From an uncultured Desulfovibrio sp. (GTDB lineage: Bacteria > Desulfobacterota > Desulfovibrionia > Desulfovibrionales > Desulfovibrionaceae), in assembly GCF_902477725.1 (NCBI RefSeq), contig NZ_CABSIF010000022.1, positions 1 through 34,126 of the forward strand: a stretch of 34,126 bases of DNA. The letters are read 5' to 3'. Positions 15,829-29,268 of the stretch are shown here, piece after piece. The notes beneath the pieces were generated by a model. It worked only from the letters and a program-made list of their open reading frames with translations, had not been told where the DNA came from and ran no database searches. How positions within the stretch are numbered: position 1 is the first letter of the stretch; each line of letters opens with the position of its first letter. The translations under genes and the position numbers were made by a program.

Positions 15829-18072
15829 ATGCACAAATTATTTCACAAATGGCTTTTTATCTGCATCTTTCCTGCCTTTTGCCTCACACTTGCCGCATCC
15901 TACCTGTTGCAGACCCGGCAGGCCGAAGAAAACGCCCGCCATATGCTTTCCAGCAACCTGGACGATGGGGAAAAATATCTGCGCATGGTCATCACCAATG
16001 CCGCCTACATCCGCGAAATTTCGGATGCTGGCGCGCTGACCAAGGCGCGGGCCTTTGCGGCCATAATCACGCAAAACCCAAACATCCTTAACGTCCCAAC
16101 CATCTTACACTTTTTGCGCAAACTGCTGGATGTGGAAGAGCTGAACGTTGCGGACGACCGGGGCGTGATCATAGCCTCCACGGGCCCCTTTGCGGGCTAC
16201 GACATGGCGTCCTCGCCGCAGTCTGCGGCATTTTTGCCAGCCCTGCGCGATCTGGATTTTGCCCTTGTGCAGGATATTGAAGAGCGCGGCGCAGACCACG
16301 AACCCTTTCAGTATGCTGGCGTGGCCCGCCGCGACTGCACGGGCATTGTGCAGATCGGCTATTCACCCAAGCGACTGACAGCCGCCCTGCGCTCCGCTGC
16401 GGTGGATCAAATCGCACCGCGCTACCATATTGGCTCCAACGGTTTTATGGCCATCGCCATTTACGGAGCCGTCATCAGCACGGGCAACGAGACCGCTGTT
16501 CCCCTTGGGGCGAATGTGGATGCCCTCGGCCTCATACAGCCTGACGGCAAGGGGCTGGTTTCCATTCTCGGCAAGCAGTACATCTGCCAGGACATCGAGG
16601 TGGAGGGCTACACCCTCTTTGCCCTGCTGCCCCGCAGCGAGGTGTTTTTTTCGCGCGACAGCATGCTCCTGTACATCGCGGCCTGCAATATGGCGCTGTT
16701 TGCCGTGATTTTCTGGATGGTGTCGCATCTGGTCAAACGGCTGGTTATCAACGATGTATACCGCGTCAACGAAGACCTGCAAAAAATCACGTCCGGCAAT
16801 CTGGATGTGGTGCTCAACGAGCGCACCACGCCGGAATTCGGGCTGCTCTCGGACGGCATCAACAAGACCGTGCAGAGCCTCAAGGCGGCCATCAGCGCCG
16901 CAGCGGGCCGCATAGACGCAGAGCTGGAATTTGCCCGCGCCATCCAGTGCTCCTCGCTGCCAAGTGTTTTCCCCGCCTATCCAGAGCGGGAAGACTTTGA
17001 CATTTTTGCCGTCATGCGTGCCGCCAAGGTGGTGGGCGGCGATTTTTACGACTTCTATCTGCGGGATAAAAACCAGCTGGTGATTGTGGTGGCCGATGTG
17101 GCGGACAAGGGCATCGGCGCGGCCCTGTTTATGATGACGGCCAAGACCCTCATCAAGAGCCTTGCGGAATCGGGCCTTTCCCCGGCAGAGATTTTCACGC
17201 AGGCCAACAAACGCATCACGGCGCACAATGATCAGGATATCTTTCTCACGGCCTTTCTGGCTGTGCTCGACCTCACCACCGGGCGGCTGATCTGCGCCAA
17301 TGCCGGGCATGAGCATCCGCTGGTATTCAAACACGCCGAAGGCCGCTACGCATGGCTTGAAGCAGGCCATGGCCTGCCGCTGGGGGCAATGCCCAATTCC
17401 CGGTACAAGGAGCAGACCTTCCAGATTGCCCCCGGCGACCGTCTGCTGCTCTATACTGATGGCGTCAGCGAGGCGGAAAACAGCCGGGGCGAACGTCTTG
17501 GCCTCAGCGGCATAGAAAGCGCCGTGATGGGTACCGAGCGTATGGATGCGGAGCAGACCGTGCAGGCCCTGCTGCGTCGGGTGGACGACTTTGCCGCTGG
17601 CGTGGAGCAGGCGGACGACATCACCATTCTGGCGCTGGAATTTACTGGTCTGGCTTGGGATGAACTGCTCATAACGGCGGATGACGCTCATCTGGAAACT
17701 CTGCTGGCCTTTCTGGAAGAAAAGCTCAAGGTCGCCCAGTGCCCTGCCGCCACCCTGCCAATGCTGCTGGTTACTGCGGAAGAAGTCTTTGCCAACATTG
17801 CCCACTATGCCTATGCCCCTGATCAGGGAACAGTGCTGGTGCGCTGTCGGGCGCGCTCCGGGCCTTTCCAGGCCGTGATGCAGTTTCAGGATACAGGCCG
17901 CCCCTTCAACCCCCTGCACCAGCCGGACCCGGATACAAGCCTGCCCGCCGAGCAGCGCCGCGAGGGAGGTCTGGGCATTGCCATGATGCGCAAGATCATG
18001 AGCAGGATGGAATATGCCCGCACTGCGGACGGCAAGAACATTTTAACCCTCTGGAAGCAGGAAGACGCCTGA
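15829..18072 (+). CDS. Membrane sensor with HAMP, PP2C phosphatase (SpoIIE/RsbU) and RsbW-type kinase domains
   Basis: A 747-residue signalling protein. It has an N-terminal helix (about 7-27), an extracytoplasmic sensor of about 240 residues, a second helix (about 283-305), a HAMP-like segment, then a PP2C-type phosphatase (about 375-605) with metal-binding motifs VGGDFYDF, VVADVADKGIGAALFM, LLYTDGVSE and QADDITILAL. The C-terminus (about 615-747) is a GHKL ATPase fold with EEVFANIAHYAY (N box), FQDTGRPFNP and GGLGIAMM, the hallmarks of RsbW/SpoIIAB-type serine kinases. The phosphatase would dephosphorylate the STAS protein encoded just upstream, and the kinase domain could rephosphorylate it, so both arms of the switch are in one chain. 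No sigma factor is in the window, so the final output is unknown. Confidence 0.92.
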   Translation: MHKLFHKWLFICIFPAFCLTLAASYLLQTRQAEENARHMLSSNLDDGEKYLRMVITNAAYIREISDAGALTKARAFAAIITQNPNILNVPTILHFLRKLLDVEELNVADDRGVIIASTGPFAGYDMASSPQSAAFLPALRDLDFALVQDIEERGADHEPFQYAGVARRDCTGIVQIGYSPKRLTAALRSAAVDQIAPRYHIGSNGFMAIAIYGAVISTGNETAVPLGANVDALGLIQPDGKGLVSILGKQYICQDIEVEGYTLFALLPRSEVFFSRDSMLLYIAACNMALFAVIFWMVSHLVKRLVINDVYRVNEDLQKITSGNLDVVLNERTTPEFGLLSDGINKTVQSLKAAISAAAGRIDAELEFARAIQCSSLPSVFPAYPEREDFDIFAVMRAAKVVGGDFYDFYLRDKNQLVIVVADVADKGIGAALFMMTAKTLIKSLAESGLSPAEIFTQANKRITAHNDQDIFLTAFLAVLDLTTGRLICANAGHEHPLVFKHAEGRYAWLEAGHGLPLGAMPNSRYKEQTFQIAPGDRLLLYTDGVSEAENSRGERLGLSGIESAVMGTERMDAEQTVQALLRRVDDFAAGVEQADDITILALEFTGLAWDELLITADDAHLETLLAFLEEKLKVAQCPAATLPMLLVTAEEVFANIAHYAYAPDQGTVLVRCRARSGPFQAVMQFQDTGRPFNPLHQPDPDTSLPAEQRREGGLGIAMMRKIMSRMEYARTADGKNILTLWKQEDA

Positions 18073-18181
18073 GTCCGGGGCCTGGCTGGGTCCGTCTGAT
18101 TTAGCCCACGCCAGCCTACTGCATCAGGTGCGGTATCTTCGCGGGTTGCCGATTCTGCCAATGCCCATAGGGAGTAGCATC

Positions 18182-19522
18182 ATGGAAGCAAAAAAAGCCA
18201 TCATCGAGACAGTGGCAGAATACCTTGCCCCCCTCTTCGGCCCAGCAACAGAAATTCTGGACGATGACTACACCAGGGAAAATTTTGAAGACCTCGCCGA
18301 AATGAACGGCAGGCGCTTTATGCTGAGGGTCGCCCTTACCGGCCAACCGGAGGATGAAGTGTACCTCTTCCGCGCCATTCCGTTTACAGAAACGGAGCAG
18401 GCCATTGCCCGAACCATCCTTGATGAATGGGAAAAAATCTTCACCACGCCCCATATAGATGATTACGCCGCTGTGTGCATACGGCAGGCCCAGATCATCG
18501 GCATTGCCAAAATACTCTCGCCAGAGCGCCACACAACGGTGCTGCGCATGCTGAATCTGCTGTCGTTCTGGTCGAGCGAAACGTATGAAGGCGACAAGAT
18601 ATCCTTCTGCGTGGGCATTGACGAAGACGACCTCCGCCCCGGCAGCGTGAATTTTTTTGATGCCAGCAAGGAAGACTACGCCAAGGTGCTCACCTCCGGC
18701 TGCGATACCCTGCTTGTGTGCAATGCAGAGGGCGGCATAACCGCCTACTGCGAGGCGGCATTGCCCGCAGAGGCCGAGGCGGCCCATGTTTACGCGCCTC
18801 TGTCCTTTCTGCCCGTGGCCTATTGGACATCACAAAACAGGTGTGCCTTTTGCCTCAGCAGAAACGGCGACATCCTCATCTTCAAAAACAGGCAGTTATT
18901 TTTTGCCAAAAGGCGCGGCAAGTGGCTGCATTTTTCGCATCAGGCCTACCTTGCCGAGCTTGGCTATCAGGGGCAAGGCGGCAGCAGGGGCACCATTGAG
19001 GCGCTGTACCTGAGCCTGCTCGACGTTTCATTCAGGCGCAAGGGCGCGTGTATCGGCTTTTTCCGCACAAACGCCGTTACCCCGTGGATGATAAACGAGC
19101 GCCGGAATCAGCGCATTGGGCAGAACATTTCGCAGGATGAACTGGTGCGTATCTCGCAAGACAGGCTGCACGGCTACCTGAACGAAATAGTCAGCCAGGG
19201 CGACATGCTAGGGCACAATGCCAGCAGCAAAACCGCACTGCTGCGCTCGGCACTGCCAAGCCTGAATTTTGCGCAGATTCCACGCAAGCTGCGGGCCGAA
19301 CTTCTTTCCATTGATGGCGCAACCCTGATCTTTGACGATGGCAGCGTTTTTGCGGTGGGGGCTATCCTCAAGATTCCCGGCGGCAGCAGCAGCGGTGGGC
19401 GCAAGGCGGCAGCCATGACCCTGGCCGAGCACGGCATCGGCATCAAGGTTTCCAACGATGGGCATATCACGGCCTGGAGCCGGAGAGCCGAGGAGGGGCA
19501 GGCCCTGTTTGAAATAGGTTAA
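18182..19522 (+). CDS. Protein with C-terminal diverged diadenylate cyclase-like (DisA_N/DAC) domain
   Basis: A 446-residue soluble protein. The last 75 residues match the DAC fold pattern: SIDGATLIFDDGSVFAVGAI with the DGA motif at 378-380, then GGRKAAAMTLAEHG at the RHR position, and IKVSNDGHITAW in place of the usual VSEETG(x)I. Active cyclases use DGA and RHR to bind ATP. Here DGA is kept, but RHR reads RKA (407-409), so synthesis of c-di-AMP may be altered or lost. The first 350 residues are probably a sensor or regulatory region; I do not recognise its family with certainty, though a DAC-associated N-terminal sensor domain is likely. Start at 18182 follows AGGGAG (18169-18174). It is 109 nt downstream of the phosphatase/kinase gene on the same strand, with no strong terminator between. 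A nucleotide-binding sensor role is the alternative. Confidence 0.65.
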   Translation: MEAKKAIIETVAEYLAPLFGPATEILDDDYTRENFEDLAEMNGRRFMLRVALTGQPEDEVYLFRAIPFTETEQAIARTILDEWEKIFTTPHIDDYAAVCIRQAQIIGIAKILSPERHTTVLRMLNLLSFWSSETYEGDKISFCVGIDEDDLRPGSVNFFDASKEDYAKVLTSGCDTLLVCNAEGGITAYCEAALPAEAEAAHVYAPLSFLPVAYWTSQNRCAFCLSRNGDILIFKNRQLFFAKRRGKWLHFSHQAYLAELGYQGQGGSRGTIEALYLSLLDVSFRRKGACIGFFRTNAVTPWMINERRNQRIGQNISQDELVRISQDRLHGYLNEIVSQGDMLGHNASSKTALLRSALPSLNFAQIPRKLRAELLSIDGATLIFDDGSVFAVGAILKIPGGSSSGGRKAAAMTLAEHGIGIKVSNDGHITAWSRRAEEGQALFEIG

Positions 19523-19819
19523 GGCGCGGCAAATTTTAAGGCGGCTGGAAAAAACGTTCTTTTGTGCGCCTGCCAGTGCGGTTTGTGTGCTCAAACGAGA
19601 ATAACCGCTCCATCCGGCGATTTTTTTGTCTTGTCATGAAGTTCCCACTGAGGTAAATTAGTGAACAGAGGCTTTTTTATTTTTCTCTCCCGCTTTTTTT
19701 GCTTGCCAAGGACTCGGATTCCTAGTATGCATCCTCTTTCAACGATTGGTGCGGGAGGCTCCTTTCTGTTTTTCAATAACTTACTGACCAAGCATATATA
19801 TTAAAGGTAATGCCCTGAC
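19523..19819. other. Intergenic stretch upstream of rpoB
   Basis: No gene is supported; a minus-strand open frame here lacks family features. TTGCCA (19703-19708) with TATGCA (19727-19732) at 18 bp, and the AT-rich TATATATTAA near 19795-19804, are weak promoter candidates for the rpoBC unit. No rplL or rplJ coding sequence is present. Confidence 0.4.
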
Positions 19820-19855
19820 CCCAGCCCTGTTTACCCAGACAGGGATGGGTTTTTT
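19820..19855 (+). terminator. Intrinsic terminator or attenuator upstream of rpoB
   Basis: CCCA-G-CCCTGT (19820-19830) pairs with ACAGGG-A-TGGG (19839-19849), ten pairs with one mismatch and an 8-nt loop, followed directly by six T. It stands 148 nt before the rpoB start. In many bacteria an attenuator lies between rplL and rpoB; here rplL is absent, so this may be a retained leader element or the terminator of an upstream unit. Confidence 0.75.
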
Positions 19856-20003
19856 ACGCCTTGCCCGCAGTAAGTTCTTTTTAGCCTTCCCACCAGATTA
19901 CGCTTTCAGGGTGCAGTGACAGCAAGTTTTTTGCCCGCCGGCTTAGGCATGCTGATTTGTCTCGCGCAGCCGGGGCGCAACCGCTACCTATCTTGAGGTA
20001 CCC

Positions 20004-23000
20004 ATGGGCCAGCTCACCAAACAGTTCGGCAAGATCAAGGTTTCCCTCCCTATCCCACATCTGCTGAATCTGCAGATAGATTCTTACCAGAAATTCCTTC
20101 AGGAAGGCGTTTCAGATGCCGACCGCAGCCCAGAGGAAGGGCTGGAAGGTGTGTTCCACACCGTCTTCCCCATTGAGGATTTCAATAAGACCGCCAGTCT
20201 TGAGTTCGTCAGCTATGAAATCGGCGAACCCAAGTACGACCAGGCCGAGTGCATTTCCAAGGGGCTGACCTACGAGGCACCCATGCGCATCAAGGTGCGC
20301 CTGGTTGTCTATGACACCGATGAAGCTTCGGGCAACCGCACCATCCGCGACATCAAAGAGCAGGATATCTATTTTGGCACCCTGCCCCTGATGACGGAAA
20401 AGGGCACGTTTATCATCAACGGCACCGAGCGCGTCATCGTTAACCAGTTGCAGCGCTCGCCGGGCATCATCTTTGAGCACGACGGCGGCAAGACCCACAC
20501 CAGCCGCAAAGTGCTCTATTCCTGCCGCATCATCCCCATGCGCGGCTCGTGGCTCGACTTTGACTTCGACCACAAGGATATTCTGTACGTCCGCATCGAC
20601 CGCCGCCGCAAGATGCCTGCCACCATCCTGTTCAAGGCCATGGGCATGAGCAAGGAGCAGATTCTTGAATACTTCTACTCGCAGGAGCACTACCGCATTG
20701 AGTCGGCCAGCAGCCTGTTCTGGGAAGTGCGCAAGGATCTGTACCGCAAGGACAACGCCTACGCCGACATCATCGATGCGCAGGGCAATGTCATTGTCAA
20801 GGCTGGCAAGCCCATCACCAAGCGCAGCTGGCGCCTGATCTGCGAAGCGGGCATTGAAGCCATTGAAGTTCGCCCCGACACGCTGGACGCCATGTTCCTG
20901 GCTTTGGACGTGACCGATCCCAAGACCGGCGAAGTGCTGGCTGAAGCCGCGGACGAAATCACCGCAGGCCTGCTCGACCGCTTCCGCGAAGCGGGCATCA
21001 CGCGCATTGCCGTGCTGCACACCAAGGGCACGGATACGTCTTCGTCCATCCGCGATACTCTGGTTCAGGATCGCATCCCCGACCAGCAGAAAGCGCAGGA
21101 AGAAATCTACCGTCGTCTGCGTCCGTCTTCTCCGCCTACCCCGGAAATTGCGGCCAGCTTCTTTGACAACCTGTTCCGCAACGGCGACTACTATGACCTG
21201 TCGCCCGTGGGCCGCTATAAACTCAACCAGCGTCTGAGCCTGGATGAGGCTGACGACCTGCGTACGCTGACCGACCACGACATCCTCACCGCCATCAAGG
21301 TGTTGGTGCAGTTGAAGGACAGCCACGGCCCCGCCGATGATATCGACCACCTTGGCAACCGCCGTGTGCGTCTGGTGGGCGAACTGGTGGAAAACCAGTA
21401 CCGCATCGGCCTTGTGCGTATGGAACGCGCCATCAAGGAGCGCATGAGCCTTCAGGAAATTTCCACGCTCATGCCCCACGACCTGATCAATCCCAAGCCT
21501 GTGGCGGCTGTGCTGAAAGAATTCTTCGGCACCTCGCAGCTTTCGCAGTTTATGGATCAGACCAACTCGCTCTCCGAAGTGACGCACAAGCGCCGCCTTT
21601 CGGCTCTGGGCCCCGGCGGTCTTACCCGTGAACGCGCGGGCTTTGAAGTGCGCGACGTGCACACCTCGCACTATGGCCGCATCTGCCCCATTGAAACGCC
21701 TGAAGGCCCGAACATCGGTCTGATCGTTTCGCTGACAACCTTTGCCAAGGTGAACGACTACGGCTTTATCGAAACGCCTTACCGCGTTGTGCGCAATGCC
21801 CGCGTTACCAATGATGTGGTGCACCTTGATGCATCCCGCGAAGGCGGTCAGGTTGTGGCTCAGGCCAACGCCCGCACCGACGCCGATGGCAATCTGCTTG
21901 ACGAATACGTTACCGTGCGCGTCAAGGGCGAAGTGGAAATGAACCTGCGTGAAGAAGTGACCCTGATGGACATTTCGCCCAGCCAGATGGTCTCCATCTC
22001 TGCCGCGCTCATTCCCTTCCTGGAACACGACGACGCCAACCGTGCGCTCATGGGTTCAAACATGCAGCGTCAGGCCGTGCCGCTTCTGCGCGCCGAAAAA
22101 CCCCTGGTGGGCACCGGCATGGAAGTGGACGTGGCCCGCGACTCCGGCGCGTGCATCGTGGCTCCCGCTCCGGGCAAGGTGGAATATGTGGACGCCGACC
22201 GCCTCATCGTTTCGTACGAAGGCGATGTGTTCCCCAAGCAGGGCGGCGTGCGCGCCTATGATCTGCTGAAGTTCCACAAGTCCAACCAGAACTCCTGCTT
22301 TGGGCAAAAGCCCACCTGCTACCCCGGCATGCCCGTGAAAAAGGGCCAGATTCTGGCTGACGGCCCCGGTATTGACGAAGGCGAACTGGCCCTCGGCAAA
22401 AACCTGGTGGTCGCCTTCATGCCCTGGTGCGGTTACAACTACGAAGACTCCATCCTCATTTCCGAGCGCACCGTTCGCGAGGATACCTTTACCTCCATTC
22501 ATATTGAAGAATTCGAGGTAGTGGCCCGCGATACCAAGCTTGGACCGGAGGAAATCACTCGCGATATTCCCAACGTCAGCGAAGAAATGCTGCGCAACCT
22601 GGACGAAAGCGGCATCATCCGCATCGGCGCAGCGGTCAAGCCCGACGATATCCTTGTGGGCAAGATCACGCCCAAGGGCGAAACCCAGCTTACCCCTGAA
22701 GAAAAGCTGCTTCGCGCCATCTTCGGCGAGAAGGCGAGGGATGTGAAAAACACCTCCCTCAAGGTTCCCCCGGGAGTGGAAGGCACCATCATTGACGTGA
22801 AGGTCTTCAACCGCCGCTCCGGCGAGAAGGACGACCGCACGCTGACCATTGAAAGCCACGACACATCCGTGCTGGACCAGAAGGAATCTGATCACCTTCG
22901 CGCTTTGTCCGACCGCACCCGCGTTCAGATTGCCCCGCATGTGCTGGGCAAGCAGATCGCAGCCTCAGTGCCTGGCAAAAAGAAGGGCGAAGTGCTGGCC

Positions 23001-24140
23001 GAAGTTGGCGCAGCCCTGACCGAAGACGTGCTTGAACAGATCCCCGTGAAGAAACTCGCGGGCCTGTTCAAGAGCAAGGAAGTCAACGACGCCGTGGCCG
23101 ATGTGCTCAAGTCTTACGACCAGCAGGTTGAATACCTGAAGGCCATTTACGACTCCAAGCGCGAAAAGGTTACGGAAGGCGATGATCTGCCCCCTGGCGT
23201 CATCAAGATGGTCAAGGTGCACATCGCCATCAAGCGTAAGCTCTCTGTGGGCGATAAAATGGCTGGCCGCCACGGTAACAAGGGTGTTGTTTCCTGCATT
23301 CTGCCGGAAGAAGACATGCCGTTCTTTGCCGACGGTCGCCCCGTGGACATCGTGTTGAACCCCCTGGGCGTGCCTTCACGTATGAACATCGGGCAGATCA
23401 TGGAAACCCACCTTGGGTGGGGCGCCAAGGAACTGGGTCGGCAGCTGGCCGAACTGGTTGACTCCGGCGCGGCCATGCAGGTTGTGCGCGAAGAACTGAA
23501 GGGCGTTTACAATTCGCCTGAAATCAACGCCCTTGTGGACAGCATGAACGATGAGGAATTCAAGGCCTCCGCCCTCAAGCTGCGCAACGGCATTGTTACC
23601 AAGACCCCGGTGTTCGACGGCGCGACCGAAGAAGAAATCTGGGGCTGGATGGACAAGGCTGGTCTTGCCAACGACGGCAAAACCACCCTGTACGATGGCC
23701 GCACGGGTGTTCCCTTCAAGAACCGCGTGACCACGGGCGTCATGTACATGCTCAAACTGCACCACTTGGTTGACGAAAAAATCCATGCCCGTTCCACTGG
23801 CCCCTACTCGCTGGTGACGCAGCAGCCCCTCGGCGGTAAAGCCCAGTTCGGTGGTCAGCGTCTTGGTGAAATGGAAGTGTGGGCTCTGGAAGCTTACGGC
23901 GCGGCCTATTTGCTGCAGGAATTCCTTACGGTCAAGTCGGACGACGTGACCGGACGCGTGAAGATGTACGAAAAGATCGTCAAGGGCGACAACTTCCTTG
24001 AAGCCGGTCTGCCCGAATCCTTCAACGTGTTGGTGAAGGAACTCATGAGCCTTGGCCTCAACGTGACCCTGCATCAGGAAGAAGGCAAGAAAAAGCCCAA
24101 ACGCGTGGGCTATATGAAAGAACGCGAGGAAGAGGCGTAA
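20004..24140 (+). CDS. rpoB: DNA-directed RNA polymerase subunit beta
   Basis: The beta subunit of RNA polymerase, 1378 residues, complete. It holds the rifampicin pocket segment FFGTSQLSQFMDQTNSLSEV followed by THKRRLSALGPGG, with the Asp, His and Ser that often mutate to resistance in their sensitive-type state. It also has TPEGPNIGLI, the conserved GDKMAGRHGNKGVVS and a C-terminal GGKAQFGGQRLGEMEVWALE that meets beta-prime. The start at 20004 follows GAGGT (19995-19999). It is about 35 residues longer than the E. coli protein. The gene is not preceded by rplJ-rplL, which is unusual. rpoC follows after 118 nt with no terminator, so the two are cotranscribed. Confidence 0.99.
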   Translation: MGQLTKQFGKIKVSLPIPHLLNLQIDSYQKFLQEGVSDADRSPEEGLEGVFHTVFPIEDFNKTASLEFVSYEIGEPKYDQAECISKGLTYEAPMRIKVRLVVYDTDEASGNRTIRDIKEQDIYFGTLPLMTEKGTFIINGTERVIVNQLQRSPGIIFEHDGGKTHTSRKVLYSCRIIPMRGSWLDFDFDHKDILYVRIDRRRKMPATILFKAMGMSKEQILEYFYSQEHYRIESASSLFWEVRKDLYRKDNAYADIIDAQGNVIVKAGKPITKRSWRLICEAGIEAIEVRPDTLDAMFLALDVTDPKTGEVLAEAADEITAGLLDRFREAGITRIAVLHTKGTDTSSSIRDTLVQDRIPDQQKAQEEIYRRLRPSSPPTPEIAASFFDNLFRNGDYYDLSPVGRYKLNQRLSLDEADDLRTLTDHDILTAIKVLVQLKDSHGPADDIDHLGNRRVRLVGELVENQYRIGLVRMERAIKERMSLQEISTLMPHDLINPKPVAAVLKEFFGTSQLSQFMDQTNSLSEVTHKRRLSALGPGGLTRERAGFEVRDVHTSHYGRICPIETPEGPNIGLIVSLTTFAKVNDYGFIETPYRVVRNARVTNDVVHLDASREGGQVVAQANARTDADGNLLDEYVTVRVKGEVEMNLREEVTLMDISPSQMVSISAALIPFLEHDDANRALMGSNMQRQAVPLLRAEKPLVGTGMEVDVARDSGACIVAPAPGKVEYVDADRLIVSYEGDVFPKQGGVRAYDLLKFHKSNQNSCFGQKPTCYPGMPVKKGQILADGPGIDEGELALGKNLVVAFMPWCGYNYEDSILISERTVREDTFTSIHIEEFEVVARDTKLGPEEITRDIPNVSEEMLRNLDESGIIRIGAAVKPDDILVGKITPKGETQLTPEEKLLRAIFGEKARDVKNTSLKVPPGVEGTIIDVKVFNRRSGEKDDRTLTIESHDTSVLDQKESDHLRALSDRTRVQIAPHVLGKQIAASVPGKKKGEVLAEVGAALTEDVLEQIPVKKLAGLFKSKEVNDAVADVLKSYDQQVEYLKAIYDSKREKVTEGDDLPPGVIKMVKVHIAIKRKLSVGDKMAGRHGNKGVVSCILPEEDMPFFADGRPVDIVLNPLGVPSRMNIGQIMETHLGWGAKELGRQLAELVDSGAAMQVVREELKGVYNSPEINALVDSMNDEEFKASALKLRNGIVTKTPVFDGATEEEIWGWMDKAGLANDGKTTLYDGRTGVPFKNRVTTGVMYMLKLHHLVDEKIHARSTGPYSLVTQQPLGGKAQFGGQRLGEMEVWALEAYGAAYLLQEFLTVKSDDVTGRVKMYEKIVKGDNFLEAGLPESFNVLVKELMSLGLNVTLHQEEGKKKPKRVGYMKEREEEA

Positions 24141-24172
24141 CAGCCCCTTTCTGCGGCCCCGGAAACGCGTTG

Positions 24173-24209
24173 CGTTGGCCGTGAGCGGTTATGCCTCTCA
24201 CGGCCAACG
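24173..24209 (+). promoter_or_regulatory. Long perfect hairpin between rpoB and rpoC
   Basis: CGTTGGCCGTGAG (24173-24185) pairs perfectly with CTCACGGCCAACG (24197-24209), a 13-bp stem with an 11-nt loop. No T run follows, so it is not an intrinsic terminator. A processing site for a double-strand RNase or a message-stabilising element is plausible. Confidence 0.6.
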
Positions 24210-24258
24210 ACAGCATGGCTAACGATTTCAACGAGCTTTTTACAAAGCAAGGTATACT

Positions 24259-28428
<4,170 letters not shown>

Positions 28429-28466
28429 GCAGACAGAATAAACCGGGCCATGGCCTGGAGACTGAT

Positions 28467-28505
28467 AGCCCCCTTTGGAAGTTCGCTTCCGAAGGGGGCT
28501 TTGCG
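28467..28505 (+). terminator. Intrinsic terminator of rpoBC
   Basis: A 15-bp stem (28467-28481 with 28486-28500, AGCCCCCTT arm, one wobble pair) with a TTCG tetraloop, followed by a short T-containing tail. Very stable, although the U run is short. Confidence 0.8.
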
Positions 28506-29268
28506 TTGGCGCGCGTGAGAGCCAGCGGGGCATCAACGTCTACGCCCTGGCCTGTCCACGGCCTGTTTGCGGCCTGCTCCCTCCACGGAGGCAGTTTCAC
28601 CCACGGCATGCCCCTCTTGCCGCAGTAAACTTCTCTATTCCAAAATCCTGCCACAACATGTTGCTTGCCCGCCTCAGGTGCCAGCCACATCAGCCAGGGC
28701 CTCCTCACGCCCCACACTAGCCCCTGGAACAGTCCAATCAGCTTCACAGGAAGCACAATCCATATTGAGCCACAAATAAGCCGACCCCCTTTATACACGC
28801 AAGCGCCTGCGGTTATGCGCTGTGCAGGTTATCAAGATGCTAACCGGGCATTTGCGTTGCGGATCTTTGAAGATTGTACACACAAACACCATTACTTACA
28901 GAAACAATAAGCAATTTTTTAACTACGTTTGTACGCAAATAATCTGCACTTCTTCATCAAAATATTTTTTAAAACATTAATTGTATTGTTTTACTATGCA
29001 ATTGCTGTGTTTATTACAATATCAATACATTAGCTCTTACGCCGATTGTGCATTTTTTCTCATTCAAAATAGATTGTCAATCCTTTCAGCAGTTGAGCTT
29101 AACTTGAAGTTTTTTGCATAAAAAAATCCATACCTCGTTGACACAGTATCTTTAATATGAGAATAGTTTTGTACGGATTAATTACATCAAGTTTTTTATT
29201 AATTAATTGCTCTTTTTAACCGCCTCATATAGACTGGGGCGCGACTGCGGAAGACGCAGGGGGTTGTT
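28506..29268. other. Long intergenic stretch, AT-rich in its second half
   Basis: No gene is supported on either strand. From about 28890 to 29215 the composition falls to very low GC, with many A and T runs, in sharp contrast to both sides. It contains a promoter (29138-29166), the palindrome ATTAATTAAT near 29199-29208 and two copies of TTTGTACG (28928-28935 and 29170-29177). The pattern suits a control region for the redox operon, perhaps bound by nucleoid proteins or a redox regulator. Confidence 0.6.
29138..29166 (+). promoter_or_regulatory. Putative sigma-70 promoter of the Hmc-like operon
   Basis: A perfect TTGACA (29138-29143) is followed after 17 bp by GAGAAT (29161-29166). The leader to the first start codon would be about 95 nt. 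Confidence 0.6.

Noticed and set aside
16363..17919. Minus-strand frame of 518 codons opposite the phosphatase/kinase gene
   Set aside because: The real gene is proven by PP2C and GHKL motifs; the antisense product has no recognisable domain.
19591..19791. Minus-strand frame of 66 codons before rpoB
   Set aside because: No ribosome site, no family features, and it overlaps likely promoter sequence.
20112..22028. Open frame of 638 codons on the minus strand opposite rpoB
   Set aside because: Same cause: antisense shadow of a biased GC-rich gene.
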